Of a DNA stretch of 64,000 nt, positions 17,167 through 26,385 are shown piece by piece. Below the pieces are notes generated by a model that saw only the letters and a program-made list of their open reading frames with translations, was not told where the DNA came from and did not search any database. Origin of the DNA: JAGPUQ01 sp036677085 (GTDB lineage Bacteria; Pseudomonadota; Gammaproteobacteria; Pseudomonadales; Porticoccaceae); contig JAKFFI010000064.1 in assembly GCA_036677085.1 (NCBI GenBank), forward strand, positions 62,001-126,000. The letters run 5' to 3'. The position numbers were made by a program, and so were the translations under genes. Each line of letters opens with the position of its first letter. The first letter of the stretch is position 1.

Positions 17167-18495
17167 ATGCGATCGTATTTTTTGCCGTGCGGATCGGCGC
17201 GGAGTTCGGTACACGAGGTTACGAAGCAGTGGTTGGCGACGGCGCTGATTGCGCTGGTGGCCCTCGGGTGGCCGCTCCCTGTCATGGCGCTCGACGCGCC
17301 GCCACCGGCCGCCGCCGCGGGGCTGACACTGCGCGAAGCCATTACTCGAACCCTGGCGCACCATCCGGATCTTGCCGCCTTTGGGTTTTCGCTGCGCGCG
17401 CAGGATGCGCTTAGCCGGCAGGCGGATCTGCGGCCGGCGCCGACGCTGAATGTGGCGCTGGAAAACCTGGCCGGTAGCGGTGATTTGCAGGGCGTGGACG
17501 CGGTTGAGGCGACGTTTTCGCTGGCCCAGGTGATCGAGCTCGGCGGCAAGCGCGCGGCGCGCGGCGCGGTTGCGCAGTCCGGACGCGACGCGATCATGGT
17601 CGCACGTCAGGCCGCGCAACTCGACGTGCTGGCGGAAGTCACCCGCCGTTTCATCCATGTTGCCGCGGATCAGGAACAGATCGCACTCACCCGTACCGCG
17701 ACCGAGCTGGCGCTGCAAACCGTCGCCGTGGTGGAGCAGCGCGTGAATGCGGCAAAGTCTCCGGCGGCCGAGCTGCACCGCGCCCGCATCCTGCTGGCGC
17801 GGGCCAGAGTCGAGCAGGAGCATGCCGAGCACGAACTGCTGACTTCCCGGCGCAAACTCGCCGCTCAATGGGGTGAAAATCGCGCCGACTTCGGGCCGGT
17901 TACGGCCGATCTCTACGCGCTGCCAAAGCCCATCGCCTTCGCCGCCCTGGTGGAGCGCTTGCACACCAATCCGGATTTCGCGCGCTTCGCCAGCGAAGCG
18001 CGGCTGCGCGATGCCGAGCTCCGTCTGGCGCAGACCCGGCGTACGCCCGACGTGCAGATCAGCGGGGGTATTCGCCGCCTGGAAGGGTCCGACGACCAGG
18101 CCCTGGTGTTCGGCATTTCGGTGCCGCTGTTTGCCGGGCGTCACGCCGAGCCCGCCATCGCCGAGACGCAAGCGCTGCGCGAGCGCACCGATGCCGAACG
18201 CCGCGCGGCAGAGGTCCGGGTTGAGGCACAACTGTTCGAGCTGCATCAGGAATTGAAACACGCGATCACCGAGACCGAGCTGCTGCGCGACACCGTGCTG
18301 CCGGAAATGAACGATGTGTTGGCGCAAACCCGCTACGCCTACGAGCGCGGCCGTTACGGCTATCTCGAATGGGTGGCGGCGCAGCGCGAATTCATCGACG
18401 TGCAGCGCAGCCTGATCGAAGCGGCCGCCAACGCCCACAACCACCGTGCCGAAATCGAGCGCCTTACCGCGCTGCCGCTCGCCGACACCAACTGA
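17167..18495 (+). CDS. czcC: Outer-membrane factor CzcC of the heavy-metal efflux pump
   Basis: TolC-like outer-membrane channel of the CzcCBA tripartite system. 442 residues from the ATG at 17167, with GAGGAG at 17153-17158. A signal sequence ends near VMALDAPP; the mature protein has two OEP repeats rich in Ala/Glu/Arg coiled-coil helices, starting with LTLREAITRTLAHHPDL, a classic OEP/CzcC beginning. The middle block RRTPDVQISGGIRRLEG is typical of CzcC-type rather than TolC-type proteins. It is followed 11 bases later by czcB. Confidence 0.92.
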   Translation: MRSYFLPCGSARSSVHEVTKQWLATALIALVALGWPLPVMALDAPPPAAAAGLTLREAITRTLAHHPDLAAFGFSLRAQDALSRQADLRPAPTLNVALENLAGSGDLQGVDAVEATFSLAQVIELGGKRAARGAVAQSGRDAIMVARQAAQLDVLAEVTRRFIHVAADQEQIALTRTATELALQTVAVVEQRVNAAKSPAAELHRARILLARARVEQEHAEHELLTSRRKLAAQWGENRADFGPVTADLYALPKPIAFAALVERLHTNPDFARFASEARLRDAELRLAQTRRTPDVQISGGIRRLEGSDDQALVFGISVPLFAGRHAEPAIAETQALRERTDAERRAAEVRVEAQLFELHQELKHAITETELLRDTVLPEMNDVLAQTRYAYERGRYGYLEWVAAQREFIDVQRSLIEAAANAHNHRAEIERLTALPLADTN

Positions 18496-18506
18496 CGAGA
18501 TCGCCC

Positions 18507-19766
18507 ATGAACCACCGACTGTTTTCCCTTGCCCTGTTGTTCGCCTTGCCGCTGTGGCTCGGCGCCTGCGATGCCGGCAATAACTTGAAGGGTGAAGCCG
18601 CACACGGCGAAACAAAGGTCGCCGCTGCCGTCGTCAAAGGTCCGCACGGTGGACGCATGCTCACCGACGGTGACTTTGCGCTCGAAGTCACCATTTTCGA
18701 ACGCGGGGTGCCGCCGGAATTTCGGCTTTACCCGCAGCAGGCGGGCAAGCCGCTGCCGTTGGCCGAGGTGCAGGCGCGGATCGAGCTGCGCCGTATCGAT
18801 GGCCTGCCGGGCGGCGCGATCGATACACATGTTTTCGCGCCGCAAGACGATTATCTGCTGAGTCCGGCTGAAGTCTACGAGCCGCATTCATTTGCGGTGC
18901 AGGTAACCGCGACCCATGCGGGGACCGCGCATGAATGGCGCTACGACTCGCCGGAAGGCGCGGTGGTCATCGCCGCGGACATGGCCGCTGCCGCCGGCAT
19001 GGAAACCGCGCCGGCTGGCGGCGGCGTGCTGCGCGAGACCCTCGCCCTCTACGGCAGCATTCAGCCCAACCCGGAGCGGATGCGCGAGGTGACCGCGCGC
19101 TTTCCCGGCATTGCGCGCAGCGTCGCCGTTCGGGTTGGCGATCGCGTTCGCGCGGGACAGACGCTGGCCACCATCGAGAGTAACGAGAGCTTGCAGGTGT
19201 ATGCGGTGGTGGCGCCGATTGCCGGCACTGTCGTCGCGCGCGCGATCAATCCCGGTGAATCCGCCGGCGCCGCGCCGCTGTTCGGCATTGCCGATTTCTC
19301 CAGCGTACAGGCCGATCTGAATGTTTTCCCGCGCGACCGCGGGCGTCTGGGCAGCGGTCAGGAAGTCGCGGTCGCGGCGGCCGATGGCGTGGCGCAAGGC
19401 AGCGGCCGGATCGGCTATGTCGCACCGCTCGGCACCGGCAATCAGGCACTCTCCGCGCGTGTCGTTCTGGATAACCCCGATGGGCGCTGGACACCGGGGC
19501 AGTTCGTCAACGCCCAGGTCACTGTCGGCGCGACCCCGGTGGCGCTGCTGGTGCCGGTTGCCGCGCTGCAATCCTTTCGCGACTGGGATGTGGTGTTCGT
19601 GGCCGATGGCGACCATTTTCAGGCGCAGCCCGTGGCGCTCGGCCGCTCCGACGGAGTGAACGTCGAAGTGCTGAGCGGCCTCAAGCCCGGTGCCCGCATC
19701 GTGATCGCCAACTCCTATCTGGTGAAGGCGGACATTGAAAAGTCCGGCGCTTCGCACGATCACTAG
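18507..19766 (+). CDS. czcB: Membrane-fusion protein CzcB
   Basis: Periplasmic adaptor linking CzcA and CzcC; 419 residues. The lipobox LWLGAC at about residues 17-22 suggests a lipid-anchored adaptor. An N-terminal domain starting KGPHGGRMLTDGDFALEVTIFE carries a histidine and is found in many heavy-metal adaptors. The lipoyl/barrel-sandwich halves follow (RVRAGQTLATIESNE; VVAPIAGTVVARAINPGE), then a beta-barrel (TPGQFVNAQVTVG) and a membrane-proximal domain. The ATG at 18507 is 11 bases after czcC. A C-terminal HDH could bind metal. Confidence 0.92.
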   Translation: MNHRLFSLALLFALPLWLGACDAGNNLKGEAAHGETKVAAAVVKGPHGGRMLTDGDFALEVTIFERGVPPEFRLYPQQAGKPLPLAEVQARIELRRIDGLPGGAIDTHVFAPQDDYLLSPAEVYEPHSFAVQVTATHAGTAHEWRYDSPEGAVVIAADMAAAAGMETAPAGGGVLRETLALYGSIQPNPERMREVTARFPGIARSVAVRVGDRVRAGQTLATIESNESLQVYAVVAPIAGTVVARAINPGESAGAAPLFGIADFSSVQADLNVFPRDRGRLGSGQEVAVAAADGVAQGSGRIGYVAPLGTGNQALSARVVLDNPDGRWTPGQFVNAQVTVGATPVALLVPVAALQSFRDWDVVFVADGDHFQAQPVALGRSDGVNVEVLSGLKPGARIVIANSYLVKADIEKSGASHDH

Positions 19767-19789
19767 GATCTGTTCACTAGGAACAAGCC

Positions 19790-22700
19790 ATGATTGAACA
19801 CATTCTGCTTTTTTCAATTCGCCGGCGCTGGCTGGTACTGGCCGCGGTGCTGATCGTGGCCGCTTTCGGCGTCTACAATTTTTTCCGCCTGCCCATCGAT
19901 GCGGTGCCGGACATCACCAACGTCCAGGTGCAGATCAATACCGAAGCGCCCGGCTATTCGCCGCTGGAAGCCGAGCAGCGCGTGACCTATCTGGTCGAAA
20001 ACGCGATGGCGGGCCTGCCGGGCCTCGAATACACCCGTTCGCTGTCGCGCTACGGTCTGTCGCAGGTAACCGTGGTATTTCGCGACGGCACCGATATCTA
20101 TTTTGCGCGCCAGCTCGTCGGCGAACGGGTCCAGCAGGTGAAGAGTCAGTTGCCGGCCGCTCTGGAACCGGGCCTGGGGCCGATTGCGACCGGCCTCGGT
20201 GAAATCTTCATGTTCACCCTGGACCGCACTCGGGATGCGCGCGCGGCGGACGGCCAGGCGCTGACGGCGTTCGACCTGCACGACGCCATGCGCTGGATCG
20301 TGCGCCCGCAGTTGGCCAAGGTACCGGGAGTCACCGAAGTCAACAGTATCGGCGGCCAGGAGCGCCAGGTACTGGTGGCGCCGCTGCCCGCCCGTCTGCT
20401 CGCCTACGGCTTGACGCTGGACGATGTGACGACGGCACTCGCCAACAACAATGCGAGCCGGGGCGCGGGCTATATCGAACGCAACGGCGCGCAGTATCTG
20501 ATCCGCTCGCCGGGCCAGGTGACCAGTCTCGACGATCTGCGCCGGGTGGTGGTGACCATCATCAATGGCGCGCCCCTGACCCTGGGCGAAGTTGCCGAGA
20601 TCGGTTGGGGCGGGGCGCTGCGTACCGGCGCCGCCACCATGGACGGCGAGGAAGTGGTGTTGGGCACGGTCTTCATGCTGGTGGGGGAAAATTCCCGCAC
20701 GGTGTCCCGCGCCGTGGCGGCGCAGCTCGAAACGATTCAGAAGAGTCTGCCGCCCGGGCTCGCGGCACGCGCCGTCTACGACCGCACCACGCTGGTCGAC
20801 AAGACGCTCGACACCGTCACGAAAAACCTGCTTGAAGGCGCCTTGCTGGTGGTGGTGGTGCTGTTCGCGCTGTTGGGCAATCTGCGCGCGGCGCTGATTA
20901 CCGCCGCGGTGATTCCGCTGGCGATGCTCGCCACGATTTCCGGCATGGTGCACAACCAGGTCAGCGCCAACCTGATGTCGCTCGGCGCGCTCGACTTCGG
21001 TTTGATCGTGGATGGCGCCGTCATCATTGTCGAAAACTGTATTCGGCGGCTCGCCGAGGCACAGCGGGGCAACGCCGCGCTGACCCTGAAGGAGCGGCTT
21101 GCAACAGTGTATGAATCCACCAGCGAAGTGATTCGGCCGAGCCTGTTCGGGGTGGGCATCATCACTGCGGTCTACATTCCGCTGTTCGCGCTGACCGGCG
21201 TGGAAGGCAAGATGTTCCATCCCATGGCGGCCACCGTGGTGATGGCGCTGGTGGCCGCGCTGGTGCTCGCGTTCACCTTCGTGCCAGCCGCCGTGGCGCT
21301 GTTGCTGAGCGGAAAGATTTCCGAGCGCGAAAACCCGGTCATGCGCCTCGCGTCCCGCGTTTATGCCCCGCTGCTGAACGCCGCGCTGAAAGGGCGCGTG
21401 GTACTGGCGCTCGCCGCCGTCGCCCTGGTGGTGGCGTGCGGACTGCTGGCGGCGCGCATGGGCAGCGAATTCATTCCCAGTCTGGATGAAGGCGATATCG
21501 CGCTGCATGCCCTGCGCATTCCCGGCACCTCCCTCGGGCAGGCGGTGGGGATGCAACAGCTACTGGAAGCGGAGATCAAGAAACTTCCGGAAGTGGCGCG
21601 CGTCTTCGCCAAGCTGGGCACCGCGGAAGTGGCGACCGATCCGATGCCGCCTTCGGTTGCCGATACCTTTGTGATACTCAAACCGCGCGCGCAATGGCCC
21701 GATCCGCGCAAGCCCAAGGCGCAGGTGGTCGCGGACCTGGAGGCCAGGGTCACGCGTGTGCCCGGCAACAATTACGAATTCACGCAGCCAATCCAGATGC
21801 GTTTCAACGAACTGATCTCCGGCGTGCGCTCCGACCTCGCGGTGAAAGTGTATGGCGACGATCTCGATGTGCTGAACGCAGCCGCGGAGCAGGTGGAAGC
21901 GGTGCTGTCCCGGGTTTCCGGCGCGGCCGATGTGAAGATCGAGCAGACCACCGGGCTGCCGGTCATGACCATCACACCGCGCCGGGCGATTCTCGCGCGC
22001 TACGGGATTTCGGTGGCGGATGTGCAGGCGGTGGCCGCCACCGCCTTTGGCGGCAGCGACGCCGGCACGCTGTTCGACGGCGACCGGCGCTTTCAGATCG
22101 TGGTGCGCCTGCCCGATGCCCTGCGCGCCGATCCGCGCACCCTGGAGCGGCTCACGGTGCCGTTGCCCAACGGCGGCTATGTGCCGCTGCAGGAAGTGGC
22201 CGACGTCGCCATCGCGCCCGGCCCCAACCAGATCAACCGCGAGCAGGGCAAACGCCGGGTGGTGGTTACCGCCAACGTGCGGGGGCGCGATCTCGGCAGT
22301 TTCGTGGCGGAAGTCCGGCAGCGGGTCGACGGCCAGGTGGATCTGCCCGCGGGTTACTGGCTGGACTATGGCGGCACCTTCGAGCAGCTGCAATCCGCGT
22401 CAAAGCGACTGTCGATCGTGGTCCCGGTGACGTTGGCGCTGATCCTCGGCCTGCTGTTGCTGGCCTTTGGTTCGCTGCGCGATGCACTGGTGATCTTCAG
22501 CGGCGTGCCGTTGGCGCTGACCGGCGGGGTGCTGGCGCTGTGGCTGCGCGATATTCCCCTGTCGATCTCGGCAGGAGTGGGTTTTATCGCGCTGTCCGGT
22601 GTTGCGGTGCTCAATGGCCTGGTGATGGTCAGCTTCATTCGCAGCCTGCGCAGCGAAGGCCGCGCACTGGATGAAGCCATTGTCGAGGGTGCGCTGACGC

Positions 22701-22924
22701 GCCTGCGTCCGGTACTGATGACGGCGCTGGTGGCGGGACTGGGCTTCGTGCCCATGGCGTTCAATACCGGTATCGGCAGCGAGGTTCAGCGCCCGCTGGC
22801 GACGGTGGTGATCGGCGGCATCCTCTCGTCCACAGTGCTGACGCTGCTGGTACTGCCGGGTCTGTACCGCATGGCGTGGCGCGCCGGCCCCGCCGCCGTC
22901 GGCGCACTGGCATCCCGTTCCTGA
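19790..22924 (+). CDS. czcA: Heavy-metal efflux RND transporter CzcA
   Basis: Inner-membrane proton-driven pump, 1044 residues, 12 helices with two large periplasmic loops. The HME1 signature in helix 4 reads DFGLIVDGAVIIVEN with D402, D408 and E415 at the same numbering as C. metallidurans CzcA, the proton/metal relay of Zn/Co/Cd pumps. Other blocks: LPIDAVPDITNVQVQ, GLSQVTVVF and ISAGVGFIALSGVAVLNG. Ribosome site AGGAAC precedes the ATG. The HME1 motif argues for Zn/Co/Cd rather than Cu/Ag, but substrate cannot be fixed. The last 72 bases are repeated downstream at 23250 as part of a duplicated junction. Confidence 0.95.
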   Translation: MIEHILLFSIRRRWLVLAAVLIVAAFGVYNFFRLPIDAVPDITNVQVQINTEAPGYSPLEAEQRVTYLVENAMAGLPGLEYTRSLSRYGLSQVTVVFRDGTDIYFARQLVGERVQQVKSQLPAALEPGLGPIATGLGEIFMFTLDRTRDARAADGQALTAFDLHDAMRWIVRPQLAKVPGVTEVNSIGGQERQVLVAPLPARLLAYGLTLDDVTTALANNNASRGAGYIERNGAQYLIRSPGQVTSLDDLRRVVVTIINGAPLTLGEVAEIGWGGALRTGAATMDGEEVVLGTVFMLVGENSRTVSRAVAAQLETIQKSLPPGLAARAVYDRTTLVDKTLDTVTKNLLEGALLVVVVLFALLGNLRAALITAAVIPLAMLATISGMVHNQVSANLMSLGALDFGLIVDGAVIIVENCIRRLAEAQRGNAALTLKERLATVYESTSEVIRPSLFGVGIITAVYIPLFALTGVEGKMFHPMAATVVMALVAALVLAFTFVPAAVALLLSGKISERENPVMRLASRVYAPLLNAALKGRVVLALAAVALVVACGLLAARMGSEFIPSLDEGDIALHALRIPGTSLGQAVGMQQLLEAEIKKLPEVARVFAKLGTAEVATDPMPPSVADTFVILKPRAQWPDPRKPKAQVVADLEARVTRVPGNNYEFTQPIQMRFNELISGVRSDLAVKVYGDDLDVLNAAAEQVEAVLSRVSGAADVKIEQTTGLPVMTITPRRAILARYGISVADVQAVAATAFGGSDAGTLFDGDRRFQIVVRLPDALRADPRTLERLTVPLPNGGYVPLQEVADVAIAPGPNQINREQGKRRVVVTANVRGRDLGSFVAEVRQRVDGQVDLPAGYWLDYGGTFEQLQSASKRLSIVVPVTLALILGLLLLAFGSLRDALVIFSGVPLALTGGVLALWLRDIPLSISAGVGFIALSGVAVLNGLVMVSFIRSLRSEGRALDEAIVEGALTRLRPVLMTALVAGLGFVPMAFNTGIGSEVQRPLATVVIGGILSSTVLTLLVLPGLYRMAWRAGPAAVGALASRS

Positions 22925-23144
22925 AACGGCGTGCGGCGGGCGCGGAATGGCGCCCGGACCGGATGTATCGCGGTAACCGGATTCCCGTCACCCCGGCGCA
23001 GGCCGGGGTCCAGGGGCCACCAGGGTCTGAGTTGGCGCGGTAACTGGATTCCCGCGTGCGCGGGAATGACGCCGGCTGGTAAATGTATCGAAACGTGCGT
23101 GCCGTGGCGCTAGCCGTCGAACACACCGAAGGTCAGGCGGCTGA
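22853..23144. repeat. Copy 1 of duplicated czcA-end / spacer / bamD-end junction
   Basis: About 292 bases running from the last 24 codons of czcA, through a spacer with inverted repeats, to a 13-codon copy of the 3' end of bamD (on the minus strand). The same order recurs at 23250-23565. The spacer contains two inverted-repeat modules: GGATTCCCGTCACCCCGG with a following GGCCGGGGTCCAGG, and GGATTCCCGCGTGCGCGG continuing to GGAATGAC, both close to the ATTCCC-N8-GGGAAT core seen elsewhere in the window. The bamD end in this copy is a detached remnant; the intact bamD uses copy 2. Confidence 0.85.
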
Positions 23145-23149
23145 GCATC

Positions 23150-23246
23150 GTAGGGTGGGCAAAGCGCAGCGTGCCCACGGGGATCTCTGCCCGGCACCGC
23201 GCCCTGTCCCGCGTGGGCACGGCCTATCGGCCTTTGCCCACCCTAC
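23150..23246. repeat. Palindromic intergenic element between the two junction copies
   Basis: 97 bases with terminal inverted repeats: left end GTAGGGTGGGCAAAGCGC, right end GGCCTTTGCCCACCCTAC. Internal inverted arms GCGTGCCCAC and GCGTGGGCAC allow a cruciform or two stem-loops. It contains GCGCAGCG, the same core as the elements at 31701-31930, 37183-37412 and 50030-50150. No coding capacity. It lies exactly between the two duplicated segments. Confidence 0.7.
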
Positions 23247-23249
23247 AGT

Positions 23250-23565
23250 CTGCCAGGCCTGTATCGCATGGCGTGGCGCGCCGGGTGCCACGCCGGCCCC
23301 GCCGCCGTCGGGGCACTGGCATCCCGTTCCTGAAACGGCGTGCGGCGGGCGCGGAATGGCGCCCGGACCGGATGTATTGCGGGATGTATCGCGGTAACCG
23401 GATTCCCGTCACCCCGGCGCAGGCCGGGGTCCAGGGGCCGCCGGGGTCTGAGTTGGCGCGGTAACTGGATTCCCGCGTGCGCGGGAATGACGCCGGCTGG
23501 TAAATGTATCGAAACGTGCGTGCCGTGGCGCTAGCCGTCGAACACACCGAAGGTCAGGCGGCTGA
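23250..23565. repeat. Copy 2 of duplicated czcA-end / spacer / bamD-end junction
   Basis: 316 bases matching 22853-23144 with two insertions: 12 bases (GTGCCACGCCGG) inside the czcA-derived part, which keeps the frame, and 13 bases (GATGTATTGCGGG) in the spacer. The first czcA codons differ at third positions only (CCG/CCA, GGT/GGC, TAC/TAT). The right part is the genuine 3' end of bamD. The czcA-like part has no start and is a non-expressed fragment. Confidence 0.85.
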
Positions 23566-24547
23566 ACCACGAGCGGTGTTGCCGTGGCGCGGTTTCCGGA
23601 TCTTCCGGAGGCGGTGGTTCGCGAGCGCCGATCGCGCCTTCGCCGAACAGGGGACGGGAATCGAAGTAGGGCGGTTTGTCCGGCGTGTAACCACCGAGCG
23701 TCAGGGTGTGCCACCAGGACTTGCGGTCGAAGACGTCGTCCTGGTACAGAAAATTGCCCTCGCCGTCGAGCGCGGGGTGCTGGGGAAAGTTGAGCGCCAG
23801 CGTCCGGGCGGCGTTGTCCGCCAGTTCCGGCAGGCCCAGCATGTGATAGCCCTGCGCCATCACCGCCAGCCCGTCGGCAACCGCCGGCGTGCGCTCGTAG
23901 TTCTCCACCACGTGCCGGCCGCGATTGACCGCCGCCAGATAGGCGCCGCGCTTGAAATAATAGTTGGCGACGTGGATTTCCTGGCGTGCCAGCAGATTGC
24001 GCAGATGCACCATGTGCTGGCGCGCTTCGGGGGCGTAGGCACTGTCCGGAAAACCGGTGATCAGGTCATTGAAGGTATTGAAGGCGAGTCGCGCCGAGCC
24101 GGGATCGCGTTTGGTCTCGTCGCGGGGCAAGTATTCGTCGAACAGGCCGCGGCCGGAGCGCAGCAGCGCCATCCCCTTCACATAATAGGCGTAGTCCACG
24201 CTGGCGTGGCGCGGGTGCAGGCGAATGAAGCGATCCGCGGCCGCGATCGCCGCCTCGAAATCCAGGCTGCTGTAGCGGGCATAGATGAGTTCGAGCTGCG
24301 CCTGGTCGGCATAGGTGCCAAACGGGTAGCGTGCCTCCAGGGCATCGAGATTTTCGATGGCCTTGGTCCAGTCACGCGCAGACAGATCGCGCTGGATGTG
24401 GTCGTAAAAATCCTTTTCGGTGTAACGGCTGGTGCGCTCTTCCGCTTCTTTCTTGGCATCCTTGGCGGAACGCGTCCACGAGCACCCGGCGAGCAGGCTT
24501 ATCGCCAAAGCCACCACCAACAATCGCATTGCTTGTACCAGCATCAT
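23531..24547 (-). CDS. bamD: Outer-membrane assembly lipoprotein BamD
   Basis: Essential lipoprotein of the BAM complex, which inserts beta-barrels in the outer membrane. 338 residues. Signal peptide with lipobox LLAGC at about residues 18-22, then five TPR-like repeats; conserved blocks include AIENLDALEARYPFG, QLELIYA, HPRHASVDYAYY, TFNDLITGFPDSAYA, NYYFKRGAYLAAVNR and ERTPAVADGLAVM. The C-terminal 80 residues after the last repeat are longer than in E. coli BamD (245 residues) and Pro/Glu-rich, as in several Gammaproteobacteria. The start is taken at 24547; a second ATG (24529) is possible. Its 3' end lies in the duplicated junction with czcA. Confidence 0.94.
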   Translation of the reverse strand: MMLVQAMRLLVVALAISLLAGCSWTRSAKDAKKEAEERTSRYTEKDFYDHIQRDLSARDWTKAIENLDALEARYPFGTYADQAQLELIYARYSSLDFEAAIAAADRFIRLHPRHASVDYAYYVKGMALLRSGRGLFDEYLPRDETKRDPGSARLAFNTFNDLITGFPDSAYAPEARQHMVHLRNLLARQEIHVANYYFKRGAYLAAVNRGRHVVENYERTPAVADGLAVMAQGYHMLGLPELADNAARTLALNFPQHPALDGEGNFLYQDDVFDRKSWWHTLTLGGYTPDKPPYFDSRPLFGEGAIGAREPPPPEDPETAPRQHRSWFSRLTFGVFDG

Positions 24548-24659
24548 ACTTACCAGTGGGCGCGTGGCAGGCTTGATCCAGCGCGGGTAGACGTGGGGGC
24601 GCGGGATTGAGTGACCCCGCCAGCCCTGTTAAAAAGGCGATCATTTAACCACAGTCGAA

Positions 24660-25631
24660 ATGCGGGCAACACACGACATGGCGGTAGGCGAAAGGGTGCA
24701 GCGCAAGGCACAGGTTCCCCGCGAGCTGGAAGGGCAACGGCTCGACCAGGCGGCGGCGGCGCTGTTCGGCGATTTCTCCCGTGCCCGCCTCCAGCACTGG
24801 ATCGGCGCCGGCGACTTGCGGGTGGACGGCGCGGCGCGACGCTCGAAGGACCGCCTGGCTGGCGGCGAATGGCTTTGCCTCAATGCGTCGTTGGAGCCCG
24901 CCGGCGACTGGGTCGAGCAGGCGGTGCCGTTGCGCGTGGTGTACGAGGACGCCGAACTGCTGGTGATCGACAAACCGGCCGGGTTGGTGGTGCATCCGGG
25001 CGCGGGCAATCCGGACGGCACGCTGCTCAACGGCCTGCTGCGCCATTGTCCGGGGCTGCGGGCGCTGCCCCGCGCGGGCATCGTGCATCGCCTGGACAAG
25101 GACACCACCGGGCTGCTGGTGATCGCCAGGACGTTGCGCGCCCACGCCGATCTGGTCGCGCAGTTGCGGGAGCGCAGCGTGTCCCGCGATTACGACGCCC
25201 TGGTGCGCGGTCTCGTCATCAGCGGCGGTACCGTCGACGCGCCCCTCGGCCGGCACCCCACGGCGCGCACGCGGATGGCGGTGGTCGCCGGCGGCCGCGC
25301 GGCGGTAACCCATTACCGCGTGGCCCAGCGCCTGCCGCGCCACACCCTGCTTCGGGTCAGCCTCGAAACCGGACGTACCCATCAGATTCGCGTACACATG
25401 GCCCATATCGGACATCCGGTGGTGGGCGATCCGCTGTACGGCGGTCGCCTGCAACTGCCGGCCGGCACCGGCCCCGCCTGCGCGGCGGCGCTCACCGGGT
25501 TCCGGCGCCAGGCACTGCACGCGGCCCGGCTCTCGCTACGCCATCCCGCGACCGGCGTCGTCCTGACCTGGGAAGCGCCCTTGCCGACCGATTTTGCCGC
25601 GCTGCTGGCGACGCTGAGTGCCGATGTCTGA
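24660..25631 (+). CDS. rluD: 23S rRNA pseudouridine synthase RluD
   Basis: Makes pseudouridines 1911/1915/1917 in helix 69 of 23S rRNA; 323 residues. N-terminal S4-like domain (about 18-80: LEGQRLDQAAAALF, SRARLQHWIGAGDLRVDG). Catalytic domain carries IVHRLDKDTTGLLVIA, where the aspartate after HRL is the catalytic one, plus LVIDKPAGLVVHPG and RTHQIRVHMAHIGHPVVGD. Divergent from bamD, a neighbourhood conserved in Pseudomonas and relatives. Its 3' end overlaps pgeF by 8 bases. An ATG at 24678 is a possible shorter start. Confidence 0.95.
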   Translation: MRATHDMAVGERVQRKAQVPRELEGQRLDQAAAALFGDFSRARLQHWIGAGDLRVDGAARRSKDRLAGGEWLCLNASLEPAGDWVEQAVPLRVVYEDAELLVIDKPAGLVVHPGAGNPDGTLLNGLLRHCPGLRALPRAGIVHRLDKDTTGLLVIARTLRAHADLVAQLRERSVSRDYDALVRGLVISGGTVDAPLGRHPTARTRMAVVAGGRAAVTHYRVAQRLPRHTLLRVSLETGRTHQIRVHMAHIGHPVVGDPLYGGRLQLPAGTGPACAAALTGFRRQALHAARLSLRHPATGVVLTWEAPLPTDFAALLATLSADV

Positions 25632-26385
25632 GCCGGCGCCCGGCCTGCTGGTGCCGGACTGGCCGGCCCCGCCGGGGGTGCGCGCCGTCGCCACCACCCG
25701 GATCGGCGGGGTCAGTCAGGGCCCCTGGGCCAGTTTCAATCTCGGCGAGCGGGTAGGCGACGACCCCGCCGCCGTCCACGCCAACCACCGGCGACTCGCG
25801 GATCGGCTCGCGCTGCCCGGCCCGCCCCAGTGGCTGCTGCAGGTTCACGGCGCCCAGGTCGTGGCGGCCGCGGGCGATGGGCTGATCCGGACCGGCGACA
25901 GCGCCTGGACCCGCGACGCGGGTGTCGTGTGCGCCGTGCAAGGCGCCGATTGCCTGCCGGTGCTGCTGTGCGACCGCGCCGGGTCGGTGGTGGCCGCCGT
26001 CCACGGCGGCTGGCGCGGCCTTGCCGCCGGCGTCATCGCGCACGCGATCGCCGCAATGGCCGCGCCCCCCGATACCCTGCTGGTGTGGCTGGGTCCGGCC
26101 ATCTGCGGTGCCTGCTACGAGGTCGGCGACGAAGTCCGTGCCGCCTTTGTCGGGCATCTCGATGCCGCCGCGCTGGCGACCTGCTTCACCCCGGCGGACA
26201 GGGTAGGGCACTGGTACGCCGACCTGCCCGCCATCGCCCGCGCCCAGTTGCGTGCGCTCGGCGTACCCGCCGCCGCTGTTCATGGCGGCCAGCACTGTAC
26301 TTTCGAGGATGCCGCGCGGTTTTATTCCTGGCGCCGCGACGGCATCACCGGGCGCCAGGCGGCGCTGATCTGGCGCGAACCCTGA
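25624..26385 (+). CDS. pgeF: Purine-nucleoside phosphorylase / peptidoglycan editing factor PgeF (YfiH, laccase domain)
   Basis: 253 residues of the multicopper-polyphenol-oxidase-like DUF152 family. Family blocks: TTRIGGVSQGPWASFNLG, WLLQVHGAQVV, GADCLPVLL, VHGGWRGLAAG, WLGPAICGACYEVGDEV and GQHCTFEDAARFYSWRRDG. The His/Cys/His zinc-ligand set is present (VHG, CL, HGGWRG). Members act on purine nucleosides and, in E. coli, remove L-Ser from mis-made muropeptides. Starts at ATG 25624 within the end of rluD, the usual rluD-pgeF operon; clpB, often the next gene, is absent here. Confidence 0.92.
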   Translation: MSEPAPGLLVPDWPAPPGVRAVATTRIGGVSQGPWASFNLGERVGDDPAAVHANHRRLADRLALPGPPQWLLQVHGAQVVAAAGDGLIRTGDSAWTRDAGVVCAVQGADCLPVLLCDRAGSVVAAVHGGWRGLAAGVIAHAIAAMAAPPDTLLVWLGPAICGACYEVGDEVRAAFVGHLDAAALATCFTPADRVGHWYADLPAIARAQLRALGVPAAAVHGGQHCTFEDAARFYSWRRDGITGRQAALIWREP

